Source: Actinospineispora acaciae DSM 45401 (lineage in GTDB: Bacteria; Actinomycetota; Actinomycetes; Mycobacteriales; Pseudonocardiaceae). From it: 64,000 bases of DNA. Both the position numbers and the translations under genes were made by a program. The stretch is from contig NZ_JIAI01000017.1 in assembly GCF_000620785.1 (NCBI RefSeq), positions 62,001 to 126,000 of the forward strand, in the 5' to 3' direction. This document shows positions 25,386-34,577 of the stretch, one piece after another. How positions within the stretch are numbered: the first letter of the stretch is position 1; every line of letters starts with the position of its first letter. The notes below the pieces were generated by a model, which saw only the letters and a program-made list of their open reading frames with translations, was not told the DNA's origin and did no database searches.

Positions 25386-28176
25386 CCGCCAGGGCCGCCG
25401 CCAGCTCGGTCCGGGAGGCGATGGAGAGCTTGCGGTAGGCGTTGCCGAGGTGCTTCTCGACGGCCTTGCGGGTGACGAACATGCACTGGGCGATCTCGGT
25501 GTTGGTCATGCCGTCGGCGGCCAGCTGCGCGATGCGGTGCTCGGAGGCGGTGAGGGCCTCGACGCCGGTGACGGCGCGGCGGCGCGGGCGCGCCCCGGTG
25601 GCGCGCAGCTCGTCGGCGACGGCGTCGGCCAGGAACGGCGTGCCGCACTCCCCGGCGAGGCCGAGCGCCTGGCGCAGCGGCTCCCGGGCGTCGCGGGGGT
25701 GGCGGTTGTGCCGCAGCAGCATGCCGAGCTCGTGCAGCGCGTGGGTGTGTTCGAGGCGGCCCTCGGACGGTTCGAGCACCGCGACCGCCTCGCGCAGCAG
25801 GTCGATGCCGTCGTCCCCGCCGAGGACCGCGCCGTGGGCCCGCAGCGACTGCCCGAGCCAGGGAGCGGCGCCGAACGCGCGGGCGTCGCGGACCTGCTCG
25901 GCGGCCAGCTCCTCGGCCTCGTCGCGGCGGCCGAGCACGGCAAGGCACCGGGCGGCGCCGGCCCGCCAGCCGAACAGCGCGCTGCTGCGGCTGTGCAGCT
26001 CCTCCAGCCGGCGCCCGCAAGCCAGCAGGTCGGCCAGCGCCGCCTCGGGGCGGCCCAGCGCCAGGTTCAGCCAGCCTCGGGCCTCCACCTCCGGCAGGTC
26101 GAGCACGTTCGCGTCCGGCGCGTCGGGGCCGTGGCCGCGCGCGGCGAGGGCCTCCGCGGCGCGCATCGGGCCGTACCGCTCGGCCAGCACGCCGATAAGG
26201 ACGGCGGTCTTGCGGGAGCGGCCCAGCACCCAGCCGTACTCGTCGTCGGCGCTCACCGACGCCTCGGTGTCGGCTTCCGCCTCGCTGAGCCGGCCCCGCT
26301 GGAGCTGGACGATGGCGCGCAGGGTCGAGTGGATCTCGAACGACGCCATCGAGCCGCCGCGCACTGCCTGCCCGAGCGCCTCGTCGACGGCCTCGAACGC
26401 GGACTCCATGCGCCCGGCGCGCTGCAGGCACCAGGCCGCGAACGGGTGCGCGAACGCCTCCGGGTTCTCGGCGAGCAGCACGCCGCCGCGCAGCGCGCCC
26501 TCGGCAAGCTCGATGACCCGGGTGGCGGGCGCGCGGTCCATGAGCGCCTGGAACGCCGCGATCGCCAGCCAGGTGCACTCGGGCCAGGTCCTGCCGGTCG
26601 GCATCTCGCGCCGGGGCCGCTGTGCGGGCGGCGCGGGACGGTTGCCCCAGAACCCGTACTCGGCGATCGTGCGCAGCGCCTCCAGCGCTGGCGGCTGGTC
26701 GCCCTGGCGAGCCCAGAGGGCCTCCCATGCCGTGTCCGGAAGGTCCTCGCCCCGGTATCCGGCGGACTCGACCAGCGCGAACACGGCCTGCGCGCGCTGT
26801 ACCGGGCTCGACGCGGTCCGCGCCGCGACGTCCAGCCACCGGGTCGTGTCCGGGTGGCGGGAACGCAGCCCGGCCGCTCCCAGGTCGAGCAGGATGTCCA
26901 CCCGCTGGCCGTCCGGCGGGTTCTCGGCCATCGCCCGCTCCAGGTAGCCGATGGCCGCCCGGGGCGCCCCTCGGGCCAGCGCGACCCCGGCCCCGGCGCG
27001 CAGCACCTCGACCATCCACGGCTCGGCCCGCGAGCGCACCGCCACCACGTGCTGGGCGACGGCCTCCGGGCCCGCGTGCCGGCCGGCCAGCAGCACGGCC
27101 GCGCGCCGGTGCAGCTCGGAGCGGGCACCGGGCGCCAGCTCGTTGATCACGGTGGCCCGCATCAGCGGATGGGTGAAACCGGGCGAGCCGTCCGGGCGCA
27201 ACACCTCGGTGGCGACCAGCGCATCCGTGGCGGCCGCCGCCGGCCCCGGGTCCAGCCCGGCCAGCTCACCGGCGTCGCGCAGCTGGCAGGTCTCGCCCAG
27301 GATCGCCGCCGCCCTGGCCAGCGCCACCGCGTCGGGGCCGAGCCGGTGCAGCCGGGGCAGCACGATCCGGCCGATCCGGTCACCGCCGGCGGCCTCGACG
27401 CGGTCGGCGTTGCGTTCGGTGGGCTCGACCCCGGCCGCGAGCAGGCTGCGCACCAGGGTGCGCACCAGCAGCGGGTTGCCCGCGGTGGCGCGGTGCACCG
27501 AGGCGGAGAAGGCCTGCTCGGCGTCGCCGGCGAGCTCCTCGACGACGGTGGCGGTGCCCTGCGCGGTCAGCTCACGGGGCTCGAGGACCACCAGGTCGTG
27601 CAACGAGCCCAGCGCGGCGGCCAGCCGGCTGGCCGGGTCCAGCTCGCGCGGGCGCACAGTGAGGGCGAGCAGGATGCGTTCCCCCTCGATCCGGGGGATC
27701 AGGTAGGCCAGCCAGTCCTGGGAGGCCTCGTCGGCCCACTGCGCGTCGTCGACGGCCAGCACCAGCGGGCGGGCCTCGGCGAGATTGGCGGCCAGCCAGT
27801 AGAGCCCGTGCGTGACCGAGAACGTGGACGCGGACACCTCGCCGCGCCCGATGCCGAACACGGCGGCGGCCAGCCCGGCGGCGCCGGCGAACAGCCGCTC
27901 GCGCGCCCCCGCCCGCGACACCGGACGCTCGAACAGCTCCCGGACCACCCCGAGCGGGAACTGGCGCTCCTGCTCGCCGCCGCGCGCCCGCAGCACCAGC
28001 GCGTCCGTGCCGGCCCGCGCGCACACCGCGTCCAGCAGCCGCGTCTTACCGATCCCCGGCGAGCCCTGGATCAGCGCGACGCGTCCGCTGCCGGCGAGCG
28101 CATCGGCGAGGGCGGCACCCAACAGGGCCTGCTCGGCGTCGCGCTCGAGCAGCGGCGACACCAAGCCGACGCCCAT
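25369..28176 (-). CDS. LAL-type LuxR-family ATP-binding transcriptional regulator
   Basis: The 935-residue protein has an N-terminal AAA/STAND ATPase with Walker A QGSPGIGKTRLL (about residues 37-48) and Walker B LVLAVDDAQWAD, a central helical TPR-like region, and a C-terminal LuxR HTH (LTASEHRIAQLAADGMTNTEIA and KAVEKHLGNAYRKL, about 870-920). LAL (large ATP-binding LuxR) regulators usually activate catabolic or secondary-metabolite genes in actinomycetes. It lies 45 bp downstream of the FadD-like gene on the same strand, so that ligase may be co-transcribed, but its real target is not visible here. Its 3' end overlaps the esterase gene. Confidence 0.93.
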   Translation of the reverse strand: MGVGLVSPLLERDAEQALLGAALADALAGSGRVALIQGSPGIGKTRLLDAVCARAGTDALVLRARGGEQERQFPLGVVRELFERPVSRAGARERLFAGAAGLAAAVFGIGRGEVSASTFSVTHGLYWLAANLAEARPLVLAVDDAQWADEASQDWLAYLIPRIEGERILLALTVRPRELDPASRLAAALGSLHDLVVLEPRELTAQGTATVVEELAGDAEQAFSASVHRATAGNPLLVRTLVRSLLAAGVEPTERNADRVEAAGGDRIGRIVLPRLHRLGPDAVALARAAAILGETCQLRDAGELAGLDPGPAAAATDALVATEVLRPDGSPGFTHPLMRATVINELAPGARSELHRRAAVLLAGRHAGPEAVAQHVVAVRSRAEPWMVEVLRAGAGVALARGAPRAAIGYLERAMAENPPDGQRVDILLDLGAAGLRSRHPDTTRWLDVAARTASSPVQRAQAVFALVESAGYRGEDLPDTAWEALWARQGDQPPALEALRTIAEYGFWGNRPAPPAQRPRREMPTGRTWPECTWLAIAAFQALMDRAPATRVIELAEGALRGGVLLAENPEAFAHPFAAWCLQRAGRMESAFEAVDEALGQAVRGGSMASFEIHSTLRAIVQLQRGRLSEAEADTEASVSADDEYGWVLGRSRKTAVLIGVLAERYGPMRAAEALAARGHGPDAPDANVLDLPEVEARGWLNLALGRPEAALADLLACGRRLEELHSRSSALFGWRAGAARCLAVLGRRDEAEELAAEQVRDARAFGAAPWLGQSLRAHGAVLGGDDGIDLLREAVAVLEPSEGRLEHTHALHELGMLLRHNRHPRDAREPLRQALGLAGECGTPFLADAVADELRATGARPRRRAVTGVEALTASEHRIAQLAADGMTNTEIAQCMFVTRKAVEKHLGNAYRKLSIASRTELAAALAATARR

Positions 28177-28221
28177 ACCTGAGAATGCTAGCCAGCGCGG
28201 GCGGCACGGTCACGGGGACCG

Positions 28222-29724
28222 TCACGCCCGGGCGGCCACGCCCGACCAGTGCGGTTCCCGCAGCTCGCGCTTGAGCGGTTTCCCCGCGCCCGACCTGGGC
28301 AGCGGCTCGCGGCGCCGCTCGACGGTCCTGGGCACCTCGTGGCCGGCGAGCAGGGACCGGCAGTGGGCGATCAGCTCCTCCTCGCTCACCTCGGCCCGGA
28401 GCACGACCACGGCGTGCACGGCCTCTCCCCAGCGCTCGTCGGGAACGGCGACCACGGCGGCCTCGAGCACCGCCGGATGGCGGTAGAGGGCGTCCTCGAC
28501 GTCGGTGCTGTAGACGTTCTCGCCGCCGCTCACGATCATGTCCCGGGCCCGGTCGACCAGGTAGACGAACCCCTCCTCGTCCTGGTAGCCAAGGTCGCCG
28601 GTGCGGTACCAGCCGTCGACCAGCGCGATGGCGGTCTCCGCCGGCCTGTTCCAGTACCCGGCCATCACGTTGGGGCCGCGCACGGTGAGCTCGCCGACCT
28701 CGCCCGGCGAGCAGCGCACGCCGTCGACATCGAAGACGACGACGTCCACCCCGAGGGCCGGCTGCCCGCACGACCGCTCCCTGGCGGTGCCGAGCCGTCG
28801 CTCCTCGCGGGGCAGCAGGGTGGCGATCGGGGCCGTCTCCGTCGCCCCGTAGAAGTGCAGCAGCTCGGCCGAGGGGAAGGCGGCGTGCGCCCGGTGCAGG
28901 GTCTGGGTCGCGCAGGGGGAGCCGCCGTGGCCGAGCAGGCGCAGCGAGGACACGTCGCGCGGGCGGGCGAGCTGCTCCTCGCTCATCGCGGCCAGCATGC
29001 TCGGCACCACCATGGTCGCCGTCACGCGGTGGCGTTCGATGAGGTCGAGCGCGCGGGCCGGGTCGAACTCCGGGAGCACGACGTGGGCGCCCGCGCTCCA
29101 CACGGTGGTCAGCACGGCCAGCGATCCGACGACGTGGAACAGCGGGGCGGTGACGAGCCAGGTGGTCTCCGGCGTGAACGGCCAGGACATCGCGAGGTGC
29201 GAGGCGTTGGCGAGCAGGTTGCGGTGGGTGAGCATCACGCCCTTCGCCGAGCCGGTGGTGCCGCCGGTGTAGAACAGGCCCGCCACCCGGTCCTCCGGGC
29301 CGTCCTCGGGCAGGTCGGCCGGGACCGCCGAGGCCAGCAGCCGCTCGTACCCGTCACCCAGGTCGAACACGTGCTCCACGGTGTGGCCGGGGCCGATGTC
29401 GCCGATACCGGTGAACAGGGCCTTGGCGCCGGAGTCGGCGAGCGCGTGGCGCAGCTCGGACGGCGGGAGCTCGGGGTTGAGCGGCACGACAGTCATGCCC
29501 GCGCCCGGCAGCGCCTGGTAGATCTCCAGGTAGCGGTGGCAGTTCGGGCCGACCACGGCGACCCGGTCGCCCTCGTCGACCCCGATGTACTGCAGGGCGT
29601 CGACCAGCCGGCGGCACCGGTCCCAGGTCTGGGCGTAGGTCAGCTCCAGCTCGCCACAGGTCACCGCGGTGCGGGCCGAGCCGACCTGGGTGGCCCGCCG
29701 CAGCGGGGTGAGTAGGTTCGCCAT
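28222..29724 (-). CDS. AMP-dependent acyl-CoA synthetase (FadD-like)
   Basis: The 500-residue ligase begins at ATG 29724, which follows GGAGGGG. It has the AMP-binding motif YTGGTTGSAKGVMLTH, the FYGATE adenylate motif, GWYRTGDLG, DMIVSGGENVYS, and the C-terminal catalytic Lys in PRSGAGKPLKRE. It would activate a fatty or aromatic acid to the CoA thioester; chain length cannot be read. It probably shares a transcript with the LAL regulator downstream. A frame extending to 29832 is rejected because the added segment is basic and unlike the family. Confidence 0.92.
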   Translation of the reverse strand: MANLLTPLRRATQVGSARTAVTCGELELTYAQTWDRCRRLVDALQYIGVDEGDRVAVVGPNCHRYLEIYQALPGAGMTVVPLNPELPPSELRHALADSGAKALFTGIGDIGPGHTVEHVFDLGDGYERLLASAVPADLPEDGPEDRVAGLFYTGGTTGSAKGVMLTHRNLLANASHLAMSWPFTPETTWLVTAPLFHVVGSLAVLTTVWSAGAHVVLPEFDPARALDLIERHRVTATMVVPSMLAAMSEEQLARPRDVSSLRLLGHGGSPCATQTLHRAHAAFPSAELLHFYGATETAPIATLLPREERRLGTARERSCGQPALGVDVVVFDVDGVRCSPGEVGELTVRGPNVMAGYWNRPAETAIALVDGWYRTGDLGYQDEEGFVYLVDRARDMIVSGGENVYSTDVEDALYRHPAVLEAAVVAVPDERWGEAVHAVVVLRAEVSEEELIAHCRSLLAGHEVPRTVERRREPLPRSGAGKPLKRELREPHWSGVAARA

Positions 29725-29854
29725 CCGGGCACCCCTCCGCTCGTCCGATCCACCGGCGCGTCCATGGTGTCGAGCCGGGGCGGCCCGGGCAGTGGGGTGG
29801 CACCCCCCAAAATCATCCGAGATCGACGCCACCCGGCCGCGCCGGGCGGATGGC

Positions 29855-29923
29855 TACACTGGGTAGCGGTGTGCCGGGAAGGCTGGTCGGCGAACGTGTC
29901 CGCCGACCCCTCTGGAGCCGCCC
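29855..29923 (+). promoter_or_regulatory. Structured 5' leader of nhaA with a strong hairpin
   Basis: A TACACT -10-like hexamer (29855-29860) suggests a short leader starting near 29867. The leader contains GTGCCGGGAAGGC, with a small GCC/GGC stem around GGGAA, then a perfect 8-bp stem GGTCGGCG (29885-29892) with CGCCGACC (29901-29908). CTGGAG (29912-29917) precedes GTG 29924. Such folds before an antiporter gene could be an ion-sensing riboswitch; this is untested inference. Confidence 0.35.
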
Positions 29924-31135
29924 GTGCGCCGCCGTCACGTCACCGCGCCCGCCGCCGAGTTCGCCCGCTTCCTGCGTACCGAGACCGTGGGCGGGATGGT
30001 GCTGCTCGCGGCGGCGGCCGCCGCGCTGGTCTGGGCGAACTCGCCGGCCGGGGACGTCTATCGGTGGCTGCGCGGGCTCACCGTGGGCCCGGCCGCGCTG
30101 CACCTGGACCTGAGCCTGGGCCAGTGGGCCACCGACGGGCTGCTCGCGGTGTTCTTCTTCGTGGCGGGGTTGGAGCTCAAGCGCGAGCTCACGGTCGGTG
30201 AGCTGGCCGGGGTGCGCCGGGCGGTGCTGCCGGTGGCCGCGGCGGTCGGGGGGATGGTGGTGCCGGCGGGGCTCGCGCTGGCGGTCGGTAGGGGCGCGCC
30301 GGGCATGGACCAGGCCTGGGCGATCCCGGTGGCCACCGACATCGCGTTCGCGTTGGGCGTGCTGGCGCTGGCCGGGGCGGCGCTGCCGGCCACCGCGCGG
30401 GTGTTCCTGCTCGGGCTGGCCGTGGTGGACGACCTGGGCGCGATCGCGCTGATCGCCGTGCTGTTCACCGACCACGTGGCGCTGGTCGCGCTGGGCGCCG
30501 CCGTGGTGCTGTGCGTGGCGTACTGGTGGCTGCAGCGCCGGCGGGTGACGTCGCCGCTGCTGTACGTGCCGATCGCGGTGGCCACCTGGCTCGCGGTGCA
30601 CGAGGCGGGCATCCACGCCACGGTGGCCGGGGTGGCGCTGGGGCTGCTGACCCGCTCGCGGCCCGACCCCGGCGAGGACGAGACGCCGGTGTGCCGGCTG
30701 GAGCACCGGCTGCAGCCGTGGTCGGCGGGGCTGTGCGTGCCGCTGTTCGCGCTGTTCGCCGCCGGGGTGCCGATGGGCGGCGAGGCGCTGCGCGGGGTGT
30801 TCACCGACCCGGTCGCGCTGGCCGTCGTGGTCGGGCTGCTGGCCGGCAAGCTGGTCGGGATCTTCGGCGCGTCGTTCCTGGTGGTGACGCTGACGCCGGC
30901 GGTGCGCCCGGACGGGCTGGGCTGGCGGGACATGCTGGCGGTGTCCATGCTCGGCGGCGTCGGGTTCACCGTCAGCCTGCTGCTCGCCGAGCTGTCGCTG
31001 CCGGACGGGCCGGGGGTGGACACGGCCAAGGCGGCGGTGCTGCTCGCGTCGGCCGCCGCGTCGCTGCTGGCCGCCGCGCTGCTGGCGGTGCGCGGCCGGG
31101 CGCACCGGGCAGACACGCCGTCAGGGCCGCGTTAG
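29924..31135 (+). CDS. nhaA: Na+/H+ antiporter NhaA
   Basis: The 403-residue protein has about 12 hydrophobic helices. It carries the paired ion-binding aspartates in AVVDDLGAIALIA (the NhaA Asp163/Asp164 equivalents) and the discontinuous-helix motif ATDIAFALGV (TM4). An N-terminal TETVGGMVLL segment also fits. NhaA exports Na+ (or Li+) in exchange for protons at neutral to high pH. GTG 29924 is 6 nt after CTGGAG. A CBS-domain gene and an IT-superfamily ion transporter follow, suggesting a cation/pH homeostasis group. The C-terminal tail is short and hydrophilic. Confidence 0.96.
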   Translation: MRRRHVTAPAAEFARFLRTETVGGMVLLAAAAAALVWANSPAGDVYRWLRGLTVGPAALHLDLSLGQWATDGLLAVFFFVAGLELKRELTVGELAGVRRAVLPVAAAVGGMVVPAGLALAVGRGAPGMDQAWAIPVATDIAFALGVLALAGAALPATARVFLLGLAVVDDLGAIALIAVLFTDHVALVALGAAVVLCVAYWWLQRRRVTSPLLYVPIAVATWLAVHEAGIHATVAGVALGLLTRSRPDPGEDETPVCRLEHRLQPWSAGLCVPLFALFAAGVPMGGEALRGVFTDPVALAVVVGLLAGKLVGIFGASFLVVTLTPAVRPDGLGWRDMLAVSMLGGVGFTVSLLLAELSLPDGPGVDTAKAAVLLASAAASLLAAALLAVRGRAHRADTPSGPR

Positions 31136-31177
31136 GACGCCGGCCTCGCGGCCCTGACGAGGCCTACAGTTGACCGC

Positions 31178-31666
31178 GTGAAGGCGCGTGACCTGGCTCA
31201 ACAGCTTCCCACGATCAGCATGGACGACAGCGCGTACGAGGCCGCCCAGCTGATCGCCGGCGAGCGCCTGCCGGCGCTCGCGGTGTTCGCCGCCGACGGC
31301 AGGCCGGTGACGGTGCTGCCCGCCTCGGACGTGCTGCGCGCGGTGATCCCCGGGCCGATCCTGGAGGACCCGTCGCTGGCCGGCGTGATCGACGAGCAGG
31401 GCGCCGAGGCGTGCGCCGACGAGCTGGGCCGCAAGCGGGTCCGCGACCTGATCCGCCCGGAGCGCCACCGCGTCGAGCTGGCGGTGGTGGACGGCGACGA
31501 CACGGTGGTGGAGTGCGCGGCCACCATGGCCCGGCTGCGCAGCCCGCTGCTGGTGGTCACCGACCCGGCCGACCGGCACCGGGTGCTCGGCCTGCTCACC
31601 GCATCCCGGCTGCTCGCCGCCCTGCTCGAACGCCTGCCGGCGCCGACTCAGCCCACTACGAAGTAG
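31178..31666 (+). CDS. CBS-domain protein
   Basis: The 162-residue protein consists of a tandem CBS pair: the first about residues 1-60 (PALAVFAADGRPVTVLPASDVL), the second about 95-155 (SPLLVVTDPADRHRVLGLLTASRLL). It has no membrane segment or catalytic domain. CBS pairs sense adenine nucleotides and regulate partner enzymes or transporters; placement 42 bp after nhaA and convergent with an ion transporter suggests a regulator of ion transport. The start is GTG 31178. Its last 19 bp overlap the convergent transporter gene. Confidence 0.9.
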   Translation: MKARDLAQQLPTISMDDSAYEAAQLIAGERLPALAVFAADGRPVTVLPASDVLRAVIPGPILEDPSLAGVIDEQGAEACADELGRKRVRDLIRPERHRVELAVVDGDDTVVECAATMARLRSPLLVVTDPADRHRVLGLLTASRLLAALLERLPAPTQPTTK

Positions 31667-32937
31667 CGCAGCCACACGTACACCGCGGACACCAGCAGGG
31701 TCGCGCCGGTGACCACCAGCCCGTACCGGGTGAACCGCCAGAACCCGATCTGGATGCCGCTGCGCGCGGCCACCCCGGCCATCACGATGTTCGCGCTGGC
31801 CCCGATCAGGGTGGCGTTGCCGCCCAGGTCCGCGCCCAGCAGCAGCGCCCACCACAGCACCCTGGGCTCGCCGCCCGCGTCCAGCAGCCCGGCCACCACC
31901 GGGCTCACGCTGGCCACGTACGGGATGTTGTCCACCACCCCGGAGAGCACCCCGGACCCGCCCAGCAGCACCATGGTGAAGCCCAGCAGGTTGGACCCGG
32001 CGAACCCGGTGATCGCGGCGGCCAGCGCGTCCAGCACCCCGGCCCGCACCAGCCCGCCGACCATCACGAACAGCCCGGCGAAGAACGCCAGCGTCTCCCA
32101 CTCCACGTCCTGCAGCGCGGTCCGGGTGCCCACCCTGGCCACCGCGACCAGCAGCCCGGCGCCGAGCAGCGCCACCACCGAGGGCTCGTAGTGCAGCACC
32201 GGGTGCAGCACGAACACGGCCAGCACCACGGCGAGCACGCTCAGCGAGATGACCAGCAGCCGCCGGTCCCTGATCGCCTCCCGCTCGCGCAGCGCCATGA
32301 TCTCCTTGATCGCGTCCGGGTCGGTCCGGAACGCGCTCGCGAACAGCCACCGGCACAGCCCGATCAGCACCGCGAGCAGCACCAGCGAGATCGGCGCCAG
32401 GTGCACCAGGAAGTCGTTGAAGGTCAGCCCGCCCCGGCTGGCCACGATGATGTTCGGCGGGTCGCCGACCAGGGTGGCGGTGCCGCCGATGTTGGACGCC
32501 AGCACCTCGGCGATCAGGTACGGCGCCGCCGGCAGCCGCAGCCGCTGGCAGATCAGGATCGTCACCGGGCCGACCAGCAGCACGGTCGTCACGTTGTCCA
32601 GCAGCGCCGAGGCGACCGCCGTGATCAGCACCAGCAGCACCATCAGCGGGAACGCCCGGCCCTTCGAGCGTTTCGCCGCCCAGATCGCCAGGTACTCGAA
32701 CACCCCGCTCTCCCGGAGCACCCCGACGATGACCATCATGCCGAGCAGCAGGAACACCACGTTCCAGTCCACGCCGGTGTGCTCGGAGAAGAACGCCGCC
32801 TTCGCGTCGCTGATGCCCAGCGCGAGGACCAGCGCGCCACCGGTCAGGGCGGCGGCCATCCGCGACACCGGCCGTTCCAGCGCGATCACCAGGTAGGCGG
32901 CCAGGAAGATCGTGCACGCGGCGACGGCGGAAAACAC
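31648..32937 (-). CDS. Ion transporter of the IT superfamily (ArsB/NhaD/SLC13 type)
   Basis: The 429-residue protein has about 11 hydrophobic helices and two related halves. ASNIGGTATLVGDPPNIIVA in the first half and GADLGGNATLIGASANIV in the second are the hallmark substrate-binding loops shared by ArsB, NhaD and CitMHS proteins. It could be an arsenite exporter, an Na+/H+ antiporter or an anion transporter; proximity to nhaA favours the sodium/proton option. The start is GTG 32937. It overlaps the CBS gene at its 3' end by 19 bp. A 187-bp spacer precedes the holin-like gene. Confidence 0.88.
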   Translation of the reverse strand: MFSAVAACTIFLAAYLVIALERPVSRMAAALTGGALVLALGISDAKAAFFSEHTGVDWNVVFLLLGMMVIVGVLRESGVFEYLAIWAAKRSKGRAFPLMVLLVLITAVASALLDNVTTVLLVGPVTILICQRLRLPAAPYLIAEVLASNIGGTATLVGDPPNIIVASRGGLTFNDFLVHLAPISLVLLAVLIGLCRWLFASAFRTDPDAIKEIMALREREAIRDRRLLVISLSVLAVVLAVFVLHPVLHYEPSVVALLGAGLLVAVARVGTRTALQDVEWETLAFFAGLFVMVGGLVRAGVLDALAAAITGFAGSNLLGFTMVLLGGSGVLSGVVDNIPYVASVSPVVAGLLDAGGEPRVLWWALLLGADLGGNATLIGASANIVMAGVAARSGIQIGFWRFTRYGLVVTGATLLVSAVYVWLRYFVVG

Positions 32938-33124
32938 GGGTGTCGGCCTTTCGGTCGGCGGTCTCTGGCGTGCACGAGCCGCGCAGGCTCGTTCCTCGCG
33001 CCGACCAGACTTCCCGGCTCACCCTGGCCGTGAAGCCTACCTGCTCGTCAGGTGGGGTATGACGACGTGGCACGATAGCGCCCACGATCTTTGGTGACCG
33101 TAGGACAGGCAGGAGGACATCGAG

Positions 33125-33595
33125 GTGGCCAGCCCGAACCACGGGACCGACGTCCCGCCTGTCCTCCCGTCGATCCCGCTGTCCGAGGAGTCCGCCCGCA
33201 ACGGCGACGCGTCCATCGGCGGCCTCGTCGGCGAGGCCACCCGGCACCTGGAGACGATGATCAAGGGCCAGCTGGAGCTGGCCAAGGCCGAGCTGAAGAC
33301 CGAGGCCAAGAAGGGCCTGCAGGGCAGCATCTTCTTCGTGATCGCGCTGGCCATCCTCGGGTTCAGCCTGTTCTTCCCTTTCATCGCGCTGGCCGAGGGG
33401 CTCACCGAGTGGCTGCAGCGCTGGGCGGCGTACCTGGTGGTGTTCGGCATCATGCTGATCGCCGCCGGGCTGGCCGCGTTCATCGGCTTCCTGCGGGTGA
33501 AGCGGATCCGGGCGCCCTCGCGCACCATCAGCAGCGTCCGGGAGACCACGGAGGTGCTGTCCAGGCGCGGCCGGGGCGACGCGCTGGAGCGCTGA
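33125..33595 (+). CDS. Phage-holin-family-like (DUF1469) membrane protein (Rv3669-like)
   Basis: The 156-residue protein starts at GTG 33125, 8 nt after AGGAGGACATCGAG. A charged N-terminal region contains a helix QLELAKAELKTEAKKG, followed by two membrane helices (about 72-95 and 105-125) and a basic C-terminus. This is the DUF1469/YqjE-like phage_holin_3_6 family, common in actinobacteria and not a real holin. Its function is unknown. Position matches Rv3669, directly before ephE. Confidence 0.85.
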   Translation: MASPNHGTDVPPVLPSIPLSEESARNGDASIGGLVGEATRHLETMIKGQLELAKAELKTEAKKGLQGSIFFVIALAILGFSLFFPFIALAEGLTEWLQRWAAYLVVFGIMLIAAGLAAFIGFLRVKRIRAPSRTISSVRETTEVLSRRGRGDALER

Positions 33596-33632
33596 CGTCC
33601 TGAGCTCGTGGACCGGGCCCGACCCGTCCACG

Positions 33633-34553
33633 GTGTGCGTGTCCGGCCCGTGGCGGCATCGCGGGGTGTCCGCGAACGGCATCCGGCTGCACGTGGCCGA
33701 GTGCGGGGACGGGCCGCTGGTGGTGCTCGCGCACGGGTTTCCGGAGTTCTGGTGGTGCTGGCGGCAACAGCTCGTCGGACTGGCCGAGGCGGGGTTCCGG
33801 ACTGTTGCGGTGGATCTTCGGGGTTATGGGGACTCGGACAAGCCGCCGCGCGGGTACGACCTGTGGACCCTCTCCGGTGACCTGGGTGGGTTGATCCGGG
33901 CGTTGGGGGCGCGGGAGGCCGCCGTGGTGGGGCACGGGTGGGGTGGGCTGGTCGGTTGGACGCTGGCGGCGCTGCATCCCCGGCTGGTGCGGTCGTTGGC
34001 GGTATTGGGCGCGCCGCATCCGCTGGCGCTGCGCCGGGCGGTGTGGACGGATCCGCGCGGTCAGGGAGCGGCGGTGGCGCGGTTCGCGGCGGGGTTCCAG
34101 GTGCCGATGTGGCCGGAGCGGTCGCTGCGGGCGGACGGTGCGGCGCGGGTGGAGCGGCTGGTGCGGTCGCTGGCCGGGTCGTCGTGGGTGGCGTCGCCGG
34201 AGTTTGCCGAGGTCGCCGCCCGTACTCGCCGGGCGATGCTGATCCCGGGGGTGGCGCACTGCTCGCTGGAGTACTTCCGGTGGGCGGTTCGCTCGCAGGC
34301 CAGGCCGGACGGGCGGCGGTTCGCCTCGGCGGTGTCGCGGCCGGTGCGGGCGCCGGTGCTGGCGGTGCGCGGCGTGGACGATCCGTTGGTGTCGGAGCGG
34401 GCGGTGCGGGGGTCGGCGCGGTGGGTGGCTGGTGAGTACCGGTACGTGCCGCTGGCCGGGTGCGGGCACTTCCCGCACCAGGAGGCGCCGGGCGCGACTA
34501 CCGCCCTGCTCGTCGAGTTCCTTCGCTCTGACGAAATCCGCGACTCACCCTGA
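33633..34553 (+). CDS. ephE: EphE-like alpha/beta-hydrolase with non-canonical nucleophile site
   Basis: The 306-residue protein matches epoxide hydrolase EphE in gene position (Rv3670) and overall sequence: oxyanion HGFPEFWWCWRQQ, then VVDLRGYG. At the nucleophile elbow, where epoxide hydrolases have GHDWGG, it reads GHGWGG, so the attacking Asp is Gly. The charge-relay Asp (DDPLV) and His (GCGHFPHQE) remain. GTG 33633 is the listed start, but an in-frame CTG at 33600 adds SSWTGPDPSTV, which looks family-like, so the true start may be upstream. The final codons (DEIRDSP and the stop) come from a dispersed repeat. Confidence 0.85.
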   Translation: MCVSGPWRHRGVSANGIRLHVAECGDGPLVVLAHGFPEFWWCWRQQLVGLAEAGFRTVAVDLRGYGDSDKPPRGYDLWTLSGDLGGLIRALGAREAAVVGHGWGGLVGWTLAALHPRLVRSLAVLGAPHPLALRRAVWTDPRGQGAAVARFAAGFQVPMWPERSLRADGAARVERLVRSLAGSSWVASPEFAEVAARTRRAMLIPGVAHCSLEYFRWAVRSQARPDGRRFASAVSRPVRAPVLAVRGVDDPLVSERAVRGSARWVAGEYRYVPLAGCGHFPHQEAPGATTALLVEFLRSDEIRDSP

Positions 34554-34573
34554 CAAAATCCCCGACTCGCGGG
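34528..34573. repeat. 46-bp two-unit dispersed repeat, copy 1
   Basis: Two 22-bp units, CTGACGAAATCCGCGACTCACC and a variant starting CTGACAAAATCC, make a 46-bp element that recurs at 58059-58104 with 44 of 46 identities. The first unit overlaps the end of ephE and provides its stop codon. It sits between convergent ephE and marP. Confidence 0.85.
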
Positions 34574-34577
34574 CGGT

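Noticed and set aside
33125..33595. Holin-like gene as a sign of prophage
   Set aside because: The family is a conserved actinobacterial membrane protein with this gene order in mycobacteria; no other phage genes flank it.
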